DNA of 64,000 bases from Atriophallophorus winterbourni (taxonomy: Eukaryota; Platyhelminthes; Trematoda; Plagiorchiida; Microphallidae): positions 1-64,000 of the forward strand of contig JACCGJ010000638.1 of the NCBI GenBank assembly GCA_013407085.1. Reading direction: 5' to 3'. The translations under genes and the position numbers were made by a program. The notes under the pieces were generated by a model. That model had not been told where the DNA came from and searched no databases. It was given only the letters and a program-made list of their open reading frames with translations. Every line of letters starts with the position of its first letter. Position 1 is the first letter of the stretch. Below, piece by piece: positions 44,259 through 55,758 of the stretch.

Positions 44259-46170
44259 CTACCGGTTCGGGTTTGAACGGGGGCAGGAGGGACCGGGGAA
44301 TGGGGTTGAACATGGGAGGAGGTTGGCATATAAGGGGGGTTGTGCGTGAGACGTAGTGATGCTTGGTGGAGATTGCGGCTTGAGCTCGACAAAAGCGGGT
44401 TTTATGCGGTCAATAGAAACGGTGTCACGTCGACCATTCATATCCAAATCGAAGAACTTGGGTTTACGCTCGACAACTCTGTGAGGTCCATGATAGGATG
44501 GCTGAGGAGGTTTACAAACAGAGTATCTGTATCGTATCAAGATTGGGTGATTTCTGTTGGTGGATAATGCGCTGACGAGGAGGCGTAAAGTCCAACTTGG
44601 ACATGAACGATCGAAAGCGAGAAATGTAATTTGACGACGGGGGCGGTGACTGGCTAGGCAAAACGAGTTCACCGGGAAGACACAAGGCGGTACCAAAAAC
44701 TAACTCTGCGGCTGAGCACTGCATGTCTTCTTTGATAGCGGAACGTATTCCAAGAAGAACAAGTGGCAAATTCTCAGTCCATTTATTAGGATCAGGCTGG
44801 CAAGCTAAAGAGGCTTTAAGCTGCCGATGGAAGCGTTCAACCAATCCGTTCGAGTTAGGGTGGTAGGCGGTGGTTCGTATGTGCTGACAGCCAAGGAGTC
44901 GCGTCAAATCTCGGAACAAAGTCGATTGAAACTGAGCGCCACGGTCGGTTGTGATGACAGATGGTGTGCCAAAATTGGCAATCCAATGTTCGACGAAGGC
45001 GCGTGCTACAGTCTCTGAACATGTGTCTTTGATCGGAACAGCAATCGGCCATCGAGTAAAGCGATCAATCGTCGTTAGGATGAATGAGTATCCGTTCGAT
45101 GATGGCATAGGACCGACGAGATCGAGATGCACATGAGAGAATCGAGAGTTTGGATGCCTAAATGGAACGTATGGTGTGAAGGCATGTCGAGATATTTTGT
45201 TCTTTTGACAAGGAATGCAATGCTGGACCCAATTTCGTATATCCTTATTCATGGACAGCCAAACAAAACGATCTGCGATTAGCCTCACGGTGGCACGCTT
45301 TCCAGGATGTGACATCGAATGAAAATGATCGAAAATGACACGTCGCAGAGAAAGAGGGACAAGAGGTCTAGGTTTCCCTGTCGAGATATCGCACGTCAAC
45401 GAGGCATCGGCGTTTGGTAACTGAATTTGCTGCAAATCCATGGATCGACACTTCGCGAGTTCGGTTTTATCGATCTTGGCTTGATGGTCAGCCAAAAAGA
45501 GAGAGATCGAATGCTGTGCCTGCAGACAAAACAGAAATGTCAGGCCTTGATAAAGCATCGACAACCAAGTTGGCATCTCCTTTTACGTAAAGAATATCGG
45601 TAGAGAACTGAGAGATGTAATCTAAGTGTCGAATCTCGCGTGGCGAATGACGATCAAGTTTAGACTGCAGAGCAAAAGTCAATGGTTTGTGATCCGTAAA
45701 AATAATGAAGTCACGACCTTCTAATAGATGGCGCAAATGCCGTATGGCCAAATATATCACAAGCAATTCAAGGCCAAATGTACTGTAGCGGATTTGTGCC
45801 GGATTAAGCTTTTGCGAGAAAAATGCCAGTGGATGGACTGTGTTCTTTTGGTGTTGTTGTAAAACAGCTCCCACAGCCGAATTGGAGGCATCGGTCGTCA
45901 ATGACAAAGGAAAGGTTGGTTCTGGATCAATAAATGAGAGTTCTGTGGCACTGCAAAGAGCTTTTTTGGATGTGGCAAAAGCTTCAAGTGCCTCTGGCGA
46001 AAGCTGTAGTGATTTCGATTTGGAGTCGAGCAAATCGGTCAGCGGTGCAATGATCTTTGCGCAGTTTGGAATAAAGCGACGGTAAAAGTTGATCATGCCG
46101 ATAAAGCGGCGCAACTGGGTTACCGTGGTTGGGACAGGAAAGTCGGAAATCGCCTGGCATTTCTCAGGAA
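44259..46170 (-). pseudogene. RNase H and integrase region of gypsy A polyprotein
   Basis: 46114-45488 holds the RT thumb (MRRFIGMINFYRRFIPNCAK) and RNase H (PLSLTTDASNSAVGAVLQQ; FTDHKPLTFALQSK). 45576-44512 holds integrase: the HHCC zinc-binding region (HSMSHPGKRATVRLIADRFV ... CIPCQK), then the DDE core with Asp in HLDLVGPM, Asp in TTDRGAQF and Glu in NSNGLVERFHRQLKA. The C-terminal tail continues in another frame at 44696-44259 (PSYHGPHRVVERKPKFFDLD). The catalytic residues are all present, but there are at least three frame breaks (near 46180, 45530, 44550), so this copy should not make a complete protein. Confidence 0.85.
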
Positions 46171-46186
46171 GAGGTGTGGTACCAGA

Positions 46187-47257
46187 TCAAGTTAGGCAAT
46201 GACCGAAGAAGTCCAGTGAATCTGTGCCGAAAATGCATTCACTTGGGTTGATCTTTATCCCGTAGTTAACGAAACGCTCTAAAACGAGACGGATGTGATC
46301 GACATGCTTCTCTGGAGAGTTGCTGGCAATCAAGACGTCGTCGATGTATGCGTAGGCAAACGGCAAGCCTCGCAAGACTTCGTCGATGAAACGTTGGAAG
46401 GTTTGTGCAGCGTTTCTCAGGCCAAAGGGCATCCGAGTGAATTCGTATAAACCGAAAGGAATTGTGACCGCCGTTTTGGGTATGTCTTCCTCGGCTACCG
46501 GGATGTGATAATAAGCACGGACGAGATCAAGCTTAGTAAGGATCGTTGTGGCACAAAGATTCAAAGAAAAATCGTAAATGTGTGGCACCGGATATCTGTC
46601 TGGGACCGTTCGATTGTTAAGAGCACGATAGTCGCCACATGGCCTCCAGTCATCTGAGGTCTTCTTGGGGACCATATGAAGTGGTGACGACCAGGAGCTG
46701 GAAGAGGGACAGATGATCCCGAGCTCTAGCATGTGATCAAATACGGCTCTTGCGATCTTGAGTTTGGACGGGTGAAGTCGCCTAGGTCTAAAGGAGACTG
46801 GTGGTCCGCTAGTGACAATGTTATGTTTCACGGAGTGGGTCACTTTGTCTGTCGGTCGTGAGGGCTTTATGACGGATGGAAATTCATGCAGTATAGCACT
46901 AAAAGTCGAAGTTTCTGGAGTGTCAGCCTTGATGCCGGAGGAAATGGCTTTAGTAGTGATACCTGACACCTGTAAAGAGGTTGTCGTATCTACTAATCTC
47001 CGCTGCTTTAATTTGACAGTTAGACCGAAGTGAGACAGAAAGTCGATGACGATTATTGGGCAATTAACCTCTGCGATGAGAAACACCCAGGGAAAACTGC
47101 GTCTTAGTTCTAAGTTAAGGATTAGCAGGCGTTGGCCGTAAGTGTTAATACGAGTGCCATTTGCCGCCTGAAGAGTGTAGGACGACGGTTTGGAGGTGCT
47201 GGATGTTGAAGGTATGACGCTAATTTCAGCGCCAGTATCGACTAGAAAACGCAGACC
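46187..47257 (-). pseudogene. Protease end and reverse transcriptase of gypsy A
   Basis: Downstream of the BEL1 insertion the minus strand resumes in the protease flap region, then [20 protein letters not shown], and enters RT with [55 protein letters not shown] and the catalytic [10 protein letters not shown]. Of the RT catalytic triad, the Asp in KLDL and the YIDD pair are intact. The motif [18 protein letters not shown] is characteristic of the CsRn1-type gypsy group found in flukes and insects. The frame ends at a stop near 46187, before the thumb. Confidence 0.85.
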
Positions 47258-47262
47258 ACTCG

Positions 47263-47687
47263 TGTAACCGACAATTTGGTATTGGGAATAACGAGTTTAA
47301 CTTCAAAGATTGCAGTCACGATATAAACACTAATGTGTCTATCCAACGGTTGAGTTACGCGTCCAAACCCACCAATATATTGACAAGACAATACGTGAGA
47401 TGAGTACGGTACTATTGAAGCAAAATAATTATACAATCAAAATAGCAAACCTCAATTATTCCGCTTCGTACTGAATCCAAAAACAAGAATATTCAACGGC
47501 AACAATCACCACGAACGATTGCCACTTCAAATAGCGCGCAAACGGCCAAATAAAGATACACAAAATTAAGCTCACGAACGAATAAATTCAAGTAGTTCGG
47601 TAAAACAAAAATGGTAAAAATATACCAAAATACCAGCAGATTCAAACAGTTAGTTGTCAATAAAATAAATTCAATGTACATCTTACA
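47263..47687 (-). repeat. 3' LTR of BEL1
   Basis: 425 bp, pairs with 48979-49403 with a few percent difference concentrated in the first 70 bp. Confidence 0.88.
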
Positions 47688-47955
47688 CCGCCCCCTGAAA
47701 TCCGCGCCGGATTTCTCAAAGGCTGACAACTTACATGCTCTGGTATCCTACCCTATATCTTTACCCATCGCTGATTATATCATAATGGCAACCAGACGTT
47801 ATTATCTAAGAACAAAGTGAGATAATGTCACGATGCACAAGACGTTCTCCATGCCTCACACATGTGACAAAATTCACCGGCCTTTCCAGCCAGATTGGTT
47901 AGAAGCCAGACGTTTTCCATGCCTTACTACAACCAATCTAGCTGGCCTGGTCCCT

Positions 47956-48894
47956 TTACGTGACAAAACCAGTTCCGATAACAGCATCCACGTTCGATGA
48001 TGTATTTTCTTCCGGTAGAGTAAAATCAGTCCAAAAGCATGTTTGATCTAATTCGAAATGAATCTCTTCCTTGAGTACGGTAGTAAGTGATACTACCAGC
48101 TTAGCGGCTACTAATTCCAGACACGAAATAGTAGCAGGCTTGATTAGAGCAACTCGCGACTTCGAGCAGAGTAGGCAACAATATGACTTAGGACTAAATC
48201 GAATGTAAATTGCGGCTTCATACCTAAGTTCCAACGCATCACAGAATGCATGTAACTGAGGCCGAACTACGTGAGCAACTTTGCGCTTCATAGATCGAGG
48301 AATTCTTATGGATTGCGGTTCCATCACGCTTGCATATTTATGGAGTAAGCCAGGATTTCGCAGAAAACTAGAACGCAGACTCTGTAAACGCGACTTTGCT
48401 TGTTTACGGTTGCGGCAGATTCTATGGAAATCTATTTTCCAAGGTAGACACACTTCAAAATTGCCATCTTTCTGTTTAGTCCGACGATACGCTTGTAACA
48501 CATCCGCTCCAATAAGCAAGCCAACTGTGGTATCGGGACCATCATTTGAAACAAGATCCTTCAAATGATTAGGTGAAGTGAGGCAGTCCTTTTTCGTCAA
48601 ATGCTCAACCATTTCAGGAAGTTGCATAGACTCATTCATTATAGACAATTCAAATCTTACTCGTGCAATTCGAGTAGCATTCGCAGCTATCAACAGTTCT
48701 AACTCAGCCTCTTGACGCATCTGTACTTCCACTAATTGTGCCAACAAAAACTGAGCCCTAAGATTATGAGAGCTAGAACTAACTACCGAACCAGAGCATG
48801 ACATGTTATCAACCAATGAAGAAACACCGACTTGCCCGTCAAACAGGTCCTTTTCATTGTTTCTTGGATGGATCTTTGACCACTTGTTCTCCAT
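47956..48894 (-). CDS. BEL/Pao gag-pro-RT remnant joined into one ORF
   Basis: The open frame runs 49152-47956, but the first 60-odd codons lie in the LTR. ATG 48894 (MENKWSKIHPRN) is the first start after the LTR and leaves 312 codons. It has a gag-like helical start (LRAQFLLAQLVEVQMRQEAE), then part of the protease domain (GPDTTVGLLIGADVLQAYRR). A Pao RT start follows (NRKQAKSRLQSLRSSFLRNP), then the region after RT (IRIPRSM, RPQLHAFCDA, CSKSRVALIKPATISCLELV, ELDQTCFWTD), typical of the Pao/peptidase A17 connection. Two internal deletions, both keeping frame, removed most of gag, protease and the RT palm. No enzymatic activity is expected. It may be a chance open frame or a retained product. 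Confidence 0.65.
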   Translation of the reverse strand: MENKWSKIHPRNNEKDLFDGQVGVSSLVDNMSCSGSVVSSSSHNLRAQFLLAQLVEVQMRQEAELELLIAANATRIARVRFELSIMNESMQLPEMVEHLTKKDCLTSPNHLKDLVSNDGPDTTVGLLIGADVLQAYRRTKQKDGNFEVCLPWKIDFHRICRNRKQAKSRLQSLRSSFLRNPGLLHKYASVMEPQSIRIPRSMKRKVAHVVRPQLHAFCDALELRYEAAIYIRFSPKSYCCLLCSKSRVALIKPATISCLELVAAKLVVSLTTVLKEEIHFELDQTCFWTDFTLPEENTSSNVDAVIGTGFVT

Positions 48895-48978
48895 TTTTTC
48901 CCAATGTTCGAAACGAAGCAAATTGAGTACTGCCAATTTGAGTACTGTCCCAATGATCCAAATGAAGCAATTGAGTAC

Positions 48979-49403
48979 TGTAACCGACAATTCGGTCCGG
49001 GGAATATCAAGTTCAACGTCAAAGATTTCAGCCACGATATAAACACTAATGTGTCTATCCAACGGTTGAGTTACGCGTCCAAACCCACCAATATATTGAC
49101 AAGACAATACGTGAGATGAGTACAGTACTATTGAAGCAAAATAATTATACAATCAAAATAGCAAACTTCAATTATTCCGCTTCGTACTGATTCCAAAAAC
49201 AAAAATATTCAACGGCAACAATGACCACGAACGATTGCAACTTCAAATAGCGCGCAAACGGCCAAATAAAGATGCACAAAATTAAGCTCAAGAACGAATA
49301 AATTCAAGTCATTTGGTAGAACAAAAATGGTGAAAATATACAAAAAGACCAGCCGATCTAAACAGTTAGTTGTCATCAAAATAAATTCAATGTACATCCT
49401 ACA
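48979..49403 (-). repeat. 5' LTR of BEL1
   Basis: 425 bp. Just inside it the minus strand reads GTACTCAATTG; the same GTACTCAA follows the 5' LTR of BEL2 at 55751-55758, so it may be the family's primer-site region. Confidence 0.85.
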
Positions 49404-49408
49404 ACTCG

Positions 49409-50252
49409 ATTTGTCTGTAACATAGAATAGGTGACTCGGGTTTGGTGGGCCGGGAACAGTAGTCGCCGTAACTGACAGTCCCTTGATTTTGACGGTTTTT
49501 AACCACGGGGGGATGCATTCTGAGGCTTTATCCCCATATCCCTTGTGGTACCAACATATGCGCTCAGGGGTTTTCGATGGTCGAGATTTAGATTTTGAGC
49601 GAGGTGAGTTGGGAGATTTTGACAAAAGAGAGTTCGCCACAAGAGTTAGTTCAGCGACTTTTTCTTTTAATTCCGAACATGGACAGGGCGAATTGATGGG
49701 TGCGGAATCAACCGTAATTTTGTCGGCTTCTTTCGCTTCGAGCATTTTGTCAGCCGCTTGTGCTAGTTCGTCTAATGATACGTAAGTAATCAAACCAGCA
49801 AGCACTTGGCAAATGTCAGCTGGGAGGTTTTTAAACCACAACTGTGTTAAAATGCTCTCCTCAATCCTTTTGTCTCCAAGTAGCTCTTTTATCTGGCGAA
49901 GAAGCTGAGATGGCTTTTTATCACCAAGAGCTATTTTGGAAAAGAGGACGTCGAGCTTCTCTTGCTCAAAAAAACCAATTCGGTCTATTAGTGCGGATTT
50001 GAGCATTTCGTATGGCTTGACCTCAGGCATAGCATAAATAAGATCACTTACTTGTTCAGCTACGTCGAGAGGGAGCAGGGTCACCAAATAAGAATACATA
50101 ATAGATTCATCGGTGATGCCATATATACGAAAAATAGCTTCAATTTGGCTGAACCAAAGAGGGAGATTAGAAACGTCTAAAGCCGGTAATGTGCATGGAA
50201 TATGTTGTGATTGTAGGATTGTAGAAACTTCACTTATGGAAAAATCGCTCAT
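49409..50252 (-). pseudogene. Gag and start of protease of gypsy A (interrupted by BEL1)
   Basis: ATG 50252 begins MSDFSISEVSTILQSQ. It holds a capsid-like domain (LPLWFSQIEAIFRIYGITDE, YLVTLLPLDVAEQVSDLIYA, LLRQIKELLGDKRIEESILT), a basic region, and one CCHC-like finger (CWYHKGYGDKASEC). It then runs into the region before the protease (HLFYVTD), where BEL1 interrupts. The gypsy B copy shows what followed: a retroviral-type aspartic protease with [12 protein letters not shown]. Gag and pol appear to have been a single reading frame. Confidence 0.85.
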
Positions 50253-50350
50253 GGTGGGTGTTAAGTGAGTATTGCAAAATTTAAGCCAAAAATTTACAAA
50301 TACGAATTTATCGTAAATCAAAAATTGCTGTTCGAAGGGCTCACCAATTA

Positions 50351-50757
50351 TGTAGTGGACCGAAAATATAAGTATAGCACTACACACAAAATGGCAAAAA
50401 TGGAAAGAACTCACTAAAAGACCAAAGGAGCAAATGTCCAAATAAAGATCCGTTACGTCCAACGATAGCGAGCTAATCCACACAGGAAAATCCAAGAAAT
50501 GGAATCCAAGGTGCAAAAAGCGTTAAAATGTTGGAGAATCTGTTAATCGCAGTTCCAACACAGAGTGGCGCACACAGACTTCGCAACCACGGGAGAAGAC
50601 AAAATCCTAGTTCGAAATTGTATTGACCGCCAAAAAGTGTATTGTACAAGCATTGATACAGACAAAGTATACATTGCCCAAAAAAACGAATAACTATACA
50701 AGGCCAAAAATTGTATGTACAAGATGCAAAGTTACAAAGTGTAAGCAGTTCACTACA
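50351..50757 (-). repeat. 5' LTR of gypsy A
   Basis: 407 bp; partner of 43754-44160; followed on the minus strand by the TGGTGAGCCC primer-site candidate. Confidence 0.88.
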
Positions 50758-50910
50758 ACAGAGGACGTTTGATGCCCCGCACGCTTTAAATGCTGTGCAA
50801 TTTTTCATATTTTGAAAATGCGGTATTTGATGCGCCGGTAAAAAATGCGAAAGAAAACTTGTATATGAGGATTTCGAAAACCAAGCAGCCTGACATCTGC
50901 TCAACTTCCA
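50758..50910. repeat. Repeat X, right part (split by gypsy A)
   Basis: GGACGTTTGATGCC, CACGCTTTAA, TGCGCCGGT and ATGCGAAAGAAAACT match 53300-53410, where the left and right parts are contiguous. This is the other half of the repeat interrupted by gypsy A. Confidence 0.65.
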
Positions 50911-51119
50911 TCATAACGCTTGATGCCGCTGTAGACGAAACCGAAGCGGAATTTTACGTTCGGTAAAATAATAAAGTTGAACAGCATTTACTTAATGCTT
51001 TCAGAAAGTGATCTGTTATTAATTGATGTCAGTATACAAAGATTCGATTAATTTCGATCCACGTAGATCATAATAAAAGTGAGTCCTGTTCAGTAAAACC
51101 AGATATGTTATTCCCGAAC

Positions 51120-51355
51120 AACAAGGGCGTCCATTAACAGAAAATATGGCGCAGGTGCAATCACGTAAAATTCGAGCCAACAATTGGCGGGAAAGATTAA
51201 AACAAACATGAGAAGGGTATAAAAAATGTTGACCATTTGTGGTAAAATATTTGAAAACATCAAAAATGAATGTGTACAATTTGTTGGGAGCACAAAATAG
51301 GAAGTCCAGACGGGCCAAATAATTACGAAACTTAAATGTGAATATCACATTTACA
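51120..51355 (-). repeat. 3' LTR of BEL2 (partial)
   Basis: Matches 55970-56201 (blocks AGAAAATATGGC, AATGAATGTGTACAATTTGT, GTCCAGACGGGCC). The outer ~200 bp of the LTR is not recognisable. Confidence 0.75.
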
Positions 51356-52262
51356 CTGCCACCCGGAAGCCACGCGGCTTCAAACATACAACATACACCT
51401 ATTTTCACATCTGGCTATACCCTACACTGTACACGAGACAATTCAAACCGATAAAAAGTCCTATTTACAAATTGGTGTTAACTACTCATAAGTAATTGAA
51501 AATCATTAATATTGGCGACCACGACGGCGCTTATTGACGACCCGGTAATCAGAATATCAGTAATCGACGCCTAGGCATAACCACAAAAGTCTTGTACCTC
51601 ATGTAATTATCATGCGTATGCTTTGGAAACAAAAGGCCAAAGCCATCTATAAACAATTTCACATGTCAACAACACATTTTTAAGGGCCGGAGCCATCTAT
51701 ATTTTCAAATGTTTCGAACATTTGATGCATGAGCAAAGCATGGGTGGCACTTTCGCTAAGTTCGATCTTTTGCAGGTGTACAGGTGTCATATTGACAGCA
51801 CTGAGCCACGTTTCCATTTATCCGGTTGAAGTTATAGCAATATTCATTTGCATTTTTGGTGTTCATCGGTCTCAAGGGGTGCGTCACGCATGGGGCGCAT
51901 GCTCCTTGGTCCGTTATCGCAGGATGATAGCATGCTTGAACATGTGATTCGTGATCGAATACAATAAATGCACCACGCATGATGGCGCTTGCAATCATGG
52001 TTGACAACCTGACACACTGTCTCGGTTATAAAAGTACGCATTGTAGGTAACGCTCGACAAAGTTACAGCCCTACCGCACTGCTCATGAGCATCCTTTTTA
52101 TATCATCAGAATGTATTTATTGCGCATGCGCACTGGCACTATTTACCACAGGTGCGTCTTTAAGGGCCAGAGCCGTCTATATTTACTATTTACCAAAAAT
52201 TTCTTACAGGGGTAAATTGTATATTATGCGCCATCTTCAATAAGCAACATTCCGATAACTGT
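51356..52262. other. Non-coding insertion inside BEL2
   Basis: TTTAAGGGCCGGAGCCATCT at about 51680 recurs as TTTAAGGGCCAGAGCCGTCT at about 52151, with a weaker third copy near 51637. This suggests an inserted sequence or a local tandem duplication. No protein motif is present. Confidence 0.4.
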
Positions 52263-53030
52263 TTACCTATCCTCTGCTTCTTCTAGAAGACAGAGGGATC
52301 TAACGTCCCTACTGATTAAGCCGTCAGCAGTTTTAATTGTCGCCTGTCTAACGAGGCTCTCAGGTCCCGGAAAGGTAGCAATTACCAACCCCATAGGACA
52401 TTTACCTCGGGGACAATTTATCTTCGTTAGAAGGACTAGATCTCCCATCATGAGGTTTCGCTGTAACTTAGGCCACTTACGAGTTATTTTCAGCATTGGA
52501 AGATAATCACGCTTCCAACGTTCCCTTACACGGAAGGGACCGAAATTATCAACACCGGTGTGACTAAAGGCGTGTAAAGCCCTGTCGGTTCTAAATGTCA
52601 GGAGAGGCGCCATGGCCTGATTGCAAGGAAGAGCATGCAGGCGTCCGCACTACATACGCAACACTCGTCTCACTACCGCAATTCCCTTTATGATCCAGTA
52701 CTCCCGACGAATACTAGACAACACGTGTAAAGCTCTAGAATGTCCACATATTAAGTGGTGATGCTGTATTATCAAGTCGGTGACTACGTCTTTATTTGGT
52801 AAAATGGGAAGCCATTTCTCCATGTTTTAGATACTCTTCCCCCTAGGTAGATAATTCCGTCTATTACAACCGGTTTGAGAGCGAGTAACTGCTTTGGGTA
52901 TTTATTGTGTTCGGCTACCTCTGGGAAGTGTTTCAAATTCAACATACGTATAATGTCTGCCCTGGCACGCTTAAGCTCCTCGGGCCTAATACTACCGATG
53001 TCCAAAGCGAGGTCTGTTCTGCTGCGCATC
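52263..53030 (-). pseudogene. BEL2 integrase-region remnants
   Basis: 53029-52784 reads EELKRARADIIRMLNLKHFP and DGIIYLGGRVSK, the conserved segment before the Pao integrase core. 52613-52263 has AFSHTGVDNFGPFRV, the first core block with its Asp, then the post-integrase domain (MMGDLVLLTKINCPRGKCPM, TADGLISRDVRSLCLLE; DUF5641-type). The rest of the integrase core, including the second Asp and the Glu, is deleted. Confidence 0.78.
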
Positions 53031-53164
53031 TTAACAAGTAGGTATATTTTGAATTAGTTCGTTCAACTGGCTTTTTTGGATTGATAACCGGATGGTGGGG
53101 TATAAACCATCATTTAATACCGGGATCGCCACGTCCTAAATGACCATTTTCGAGATGAGCCTGC

Positions 53165-53430
53165 ATTATTATTTTTTTGGAGCGGAGCCTTTGAATCGGC
53201 CGTGCTCAAAATTAATGTTTTCATGCGTTTTTATTTTTTCAGTCAACACGGAAGCTTTTGTTTTTGAAACGTTTTAACATGTCGTGAACATGTAAACAAT
53301 GGACGTTTGATGCCGCTGCACGCTTTAAACGCTGCGCAATATTTTTATTTTTTGAAGGATGGGGAATTTGCTGCGCCGGTCAGAATAATGCGAAAGAAAA
53401 CTCATACATGCCTGCAGAAGGAACCGAAAC
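53165..53430. repeat. Repeat X, uninterrupted copy inside BEL2
   Basis: The sequence GTAAACAATGGACGTTTGAT (53291-53310) joins the blocks that are separated by gypsy A elsewhere (GTAAACAG at 43753 and ACAGAGGACGTTTG at 50758). It acts as an empty-site reference for that insertion. Confidence 0.65.
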
Positions 53431-53697
53431 TGTTTTGATTTTGAATATGACTGGCAATCTCAAATTTTCCCATCAAATTTTGACGTCCCCCTTATTCGTA
53501 TTGAAATTCTGTGTTTAAACTATTTTGATTAACTGAAAATTCGTTTTAACGAATAAAGTTCTCTTCTTTTTCTTCTAACGGTCTTAGAGCGTTTGATCTC
53601 TCATCAGCTTACGGCATAATGTGTTTAGCCTTATTCGTGCCAGTGGATAATTGTTTGGCATATCGTGTAACGTAGATCTCCATGGCACCTTTATTTT

Positions 53698-55268
53698 CTA
53701 ATGGTCATTAATCAGCGGAAGTGAGGACTCCACTTTGTTATGGGCCCTGATATCATTAGGTGAAGGTTGGGGCGCCTCAGAGTCTCCAGGGTCTGAAAAT
53801 TCTGAGTCGTATAACCGGGTTAGCTTTGTCTCGATGCTCGACTGTTCTCGCAATATTACGTTGACGAGACGCAATGACATGTCTTGTTGACCCGTTGGTC
53901 CTCCTTAAACCGAACCCAAATGTGTCTTAGTAGCAAACGGTTCTCGATCATTACCAACTCATCCGGGACGTCACCACCTATGAGAATGCCTACATGAGTC
54001 GATGTGAGAGAATGCATTGAAACATCCTTAAGGTGAGGCCACATAGTGATATCGACTCTAGGAATGTCAGCACGACTAGTGGGCAAACTGTCTACAACAA
54101 TTGAGTTCTCAATCACGCACTTAAAATTATTGTCCAATGAGGACAACCTTAAGTTGGTCCGACCACATCATACTGTCTTGGAACCATGCAAGGTGAAATT
54201 GCGCAAGCAAACCTTCTCCGGTGTTAGTCCCAATGGCTCCATCAGATCCTCATCGACTAAGGTGCAGTCCGAACCATTTTCAAGGAATGCGTAAATGGAC
54301 ACCGTTCCACGCAGACTCACAAGCTCAATTGGGACGAAACCAAGATGTACGCCATTAAAAGCTAAGCTATAGGAATTACATGTCTAAACTATTTCGCCTG
54401 TTAGCTTTTCGTTATTGTTGATCGACGTATGTAGCAGATAGTGATGAGTCTTACCACAACCGTCAAGGCGGCACACTTGCTGAGATCGGCAGTCTGCAAT
54501 TCTATTATTGCATTTGAAGCACCGAAAGCACCTTCTATTATGCTTAAGTGTTTGCCACCTTCGGAAAAGTGAACATTGCTCCAGAGGGTGGTTTAGCTCA
54601 CAAAGAATACAGCTATTTGTTAGTGGAGCCTGGTGGACAGCAGCAAATCTACGGACGGAATGTGGAGGATCTGAATATTTCCTGATTTGAAAGACCAGGG
54701 CGCCATATTCTGTACTACCTACATCAAATCGCCTCTCTATCAGAGTCATCAAGTCTTCAAAGGATGGCTCTTTGTTCAGGGCCATGAGAGACTCCGCTAT
54801 TTCAGTCCATTTTCTATGTAGTGGCTTGGGTAATCGCTTAACAATTTTTAGCAAATTAGTTGAGCAATTCAATTCCGCGACATGGCTAAGCTGTGAAAGA
54901 CTGATGCTGCAACTTCGCATATGCTGCATCAATAATTCTTATGCGATTATATCGCCCGACTGTATAACCAGTCCTGGATATAAATCCTTTGTGACGCTAT
55001 TAATTATCTGGTGTGGCTTGCCATATTGTGAACGAAGAATTTCTACGGCGGTAGAGAGACAAGTTTAACTGGGGAGCAAGACACAGTGTCGGATTGCCTC
55101 CTTAGGGGCGCCCCGACAATAATAGATGAGGTAACAGAGCCTTTGATATGAATTCGTTACCTGAAACTCTATATGACTTGAGAATGACCTGATGAAGGTG
55201 ACAAAGTCTGCTGGTGAACCATTAAAGGGCTCAATTTCAATTTTTGGCAAACTGAGTCTCACGGCCAA
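53698..55268 (-). pseudogene. BEL2 gag and protease remnants
   Basis: 55268-55065 has LPKIEIEPFNGSPADFVTFI, the conserved Pao gag start (DUF1759-type). 54932-54384 continues gag (LLKIVKRLPKPLHRKWTEIA, FEDLMTLIERRFDVGSTEYG) and ends in two Cys/His zinc knuckles (CILCELNHPLEQC; CFRCFKCNNRIADC). Protease remnants (54146-53856) include SLTSTHVGILIGGDVPDELV. Frame breaks separate all parts. Confidence 0.78.
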
Positions 55269-55758
55269 ACTTTTAAATAGAGATTCGGAGAAAGGCTGCG
55301 GTGGTTGACTATCCTTGTCTGTACGCTTTATGGAATTTGTCGCACCTTGATCAGCATAATGATCCTGTTCGCACCTACTCTTCGCTTTCTTCCCAGCTAG
55401 CCATTATTTTCTCATTCTCAACTCTTCTTCCCATAGGTCATTATGGTCCTTCAGAGCATCCTCTCTAATTTCCTGAGCCTGCCTGGAAAGCTAAATTGAT
55501 GAACGTGGGGAATGCATAGTAAGAAAATGAAAACAGGGAACATGAGGATCAAAATCACTAGAAAGTCCGTGTGGTTGACTAACGTAAGTAGGCGATGCGG
55601 GTGGGATCGGAAGGGTCAAAGAAATGTTTCCCTCAAAGTTGGCTGTGGAAGAATTTTCGATTCGTTTGAAGTTTTCCGCTTCGTTCAAATTCTTCGACAT
55701 ACTTCTCGTTGTTGCCATATTTTTATCGTCCAACGACTACCCAGAAATTGTTGAGTAC

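Larger units (their letters stand above)
47263..49403 (-). mobile_element. BEL1: BEL/Pao deletion derivative nested in gypsy A
   Basis: It begins TGTAACCG and ends CCTACA on the + strand. The 425 bp LTRs are 47263-47687 and 48979-49403. A 5 bp target duplication ACTCG is present at 47258-47262 and 49404-49408, and the uninterrupted gypsy sequence at 57650-57665 shows the empty site (GACAACTCGATATG). A polypurine tract (CAGGGGGCGG on the minus strand) abuts the 3' LTR. Only about 1.3 kb of internal sequence is left, so integrase and most of RT are gone. Confidence 0.88.
43754..50757 (-). mobile_element. Gypsy element A, nearly complete CsRn1-like Ty3/gypsy retrotransposon
   Basis: The LTRs are 407 bp each (43754-44160 and 50351-50757), beginning TGTAGTG and ending CACTACA, differing by a few percent. 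A 4 bp target duplication, ACAG, flanks it (43750-43753 and 50758-50761). A purine tract (GATGGGGGAG on the minus strand) sits beside the 3' LTR. TGGTGAGCCC, 4 nt inside the 5' LTR, fits a primer site complementary to a tRNA 3' end. It encodes gag-protease-RT-RNase H-integrase on the minus strand. A BEL/Pao element (47263-49403) interrupts the protease. Without it the element is about 4.9 kb. Confidence 0.88.

Noticed and set aside
47242..47729. ORFs across the BEL1 LTR
   Set aside because: They are repeated in both LTRs and have no domain; they are by-products of LTR sequence.
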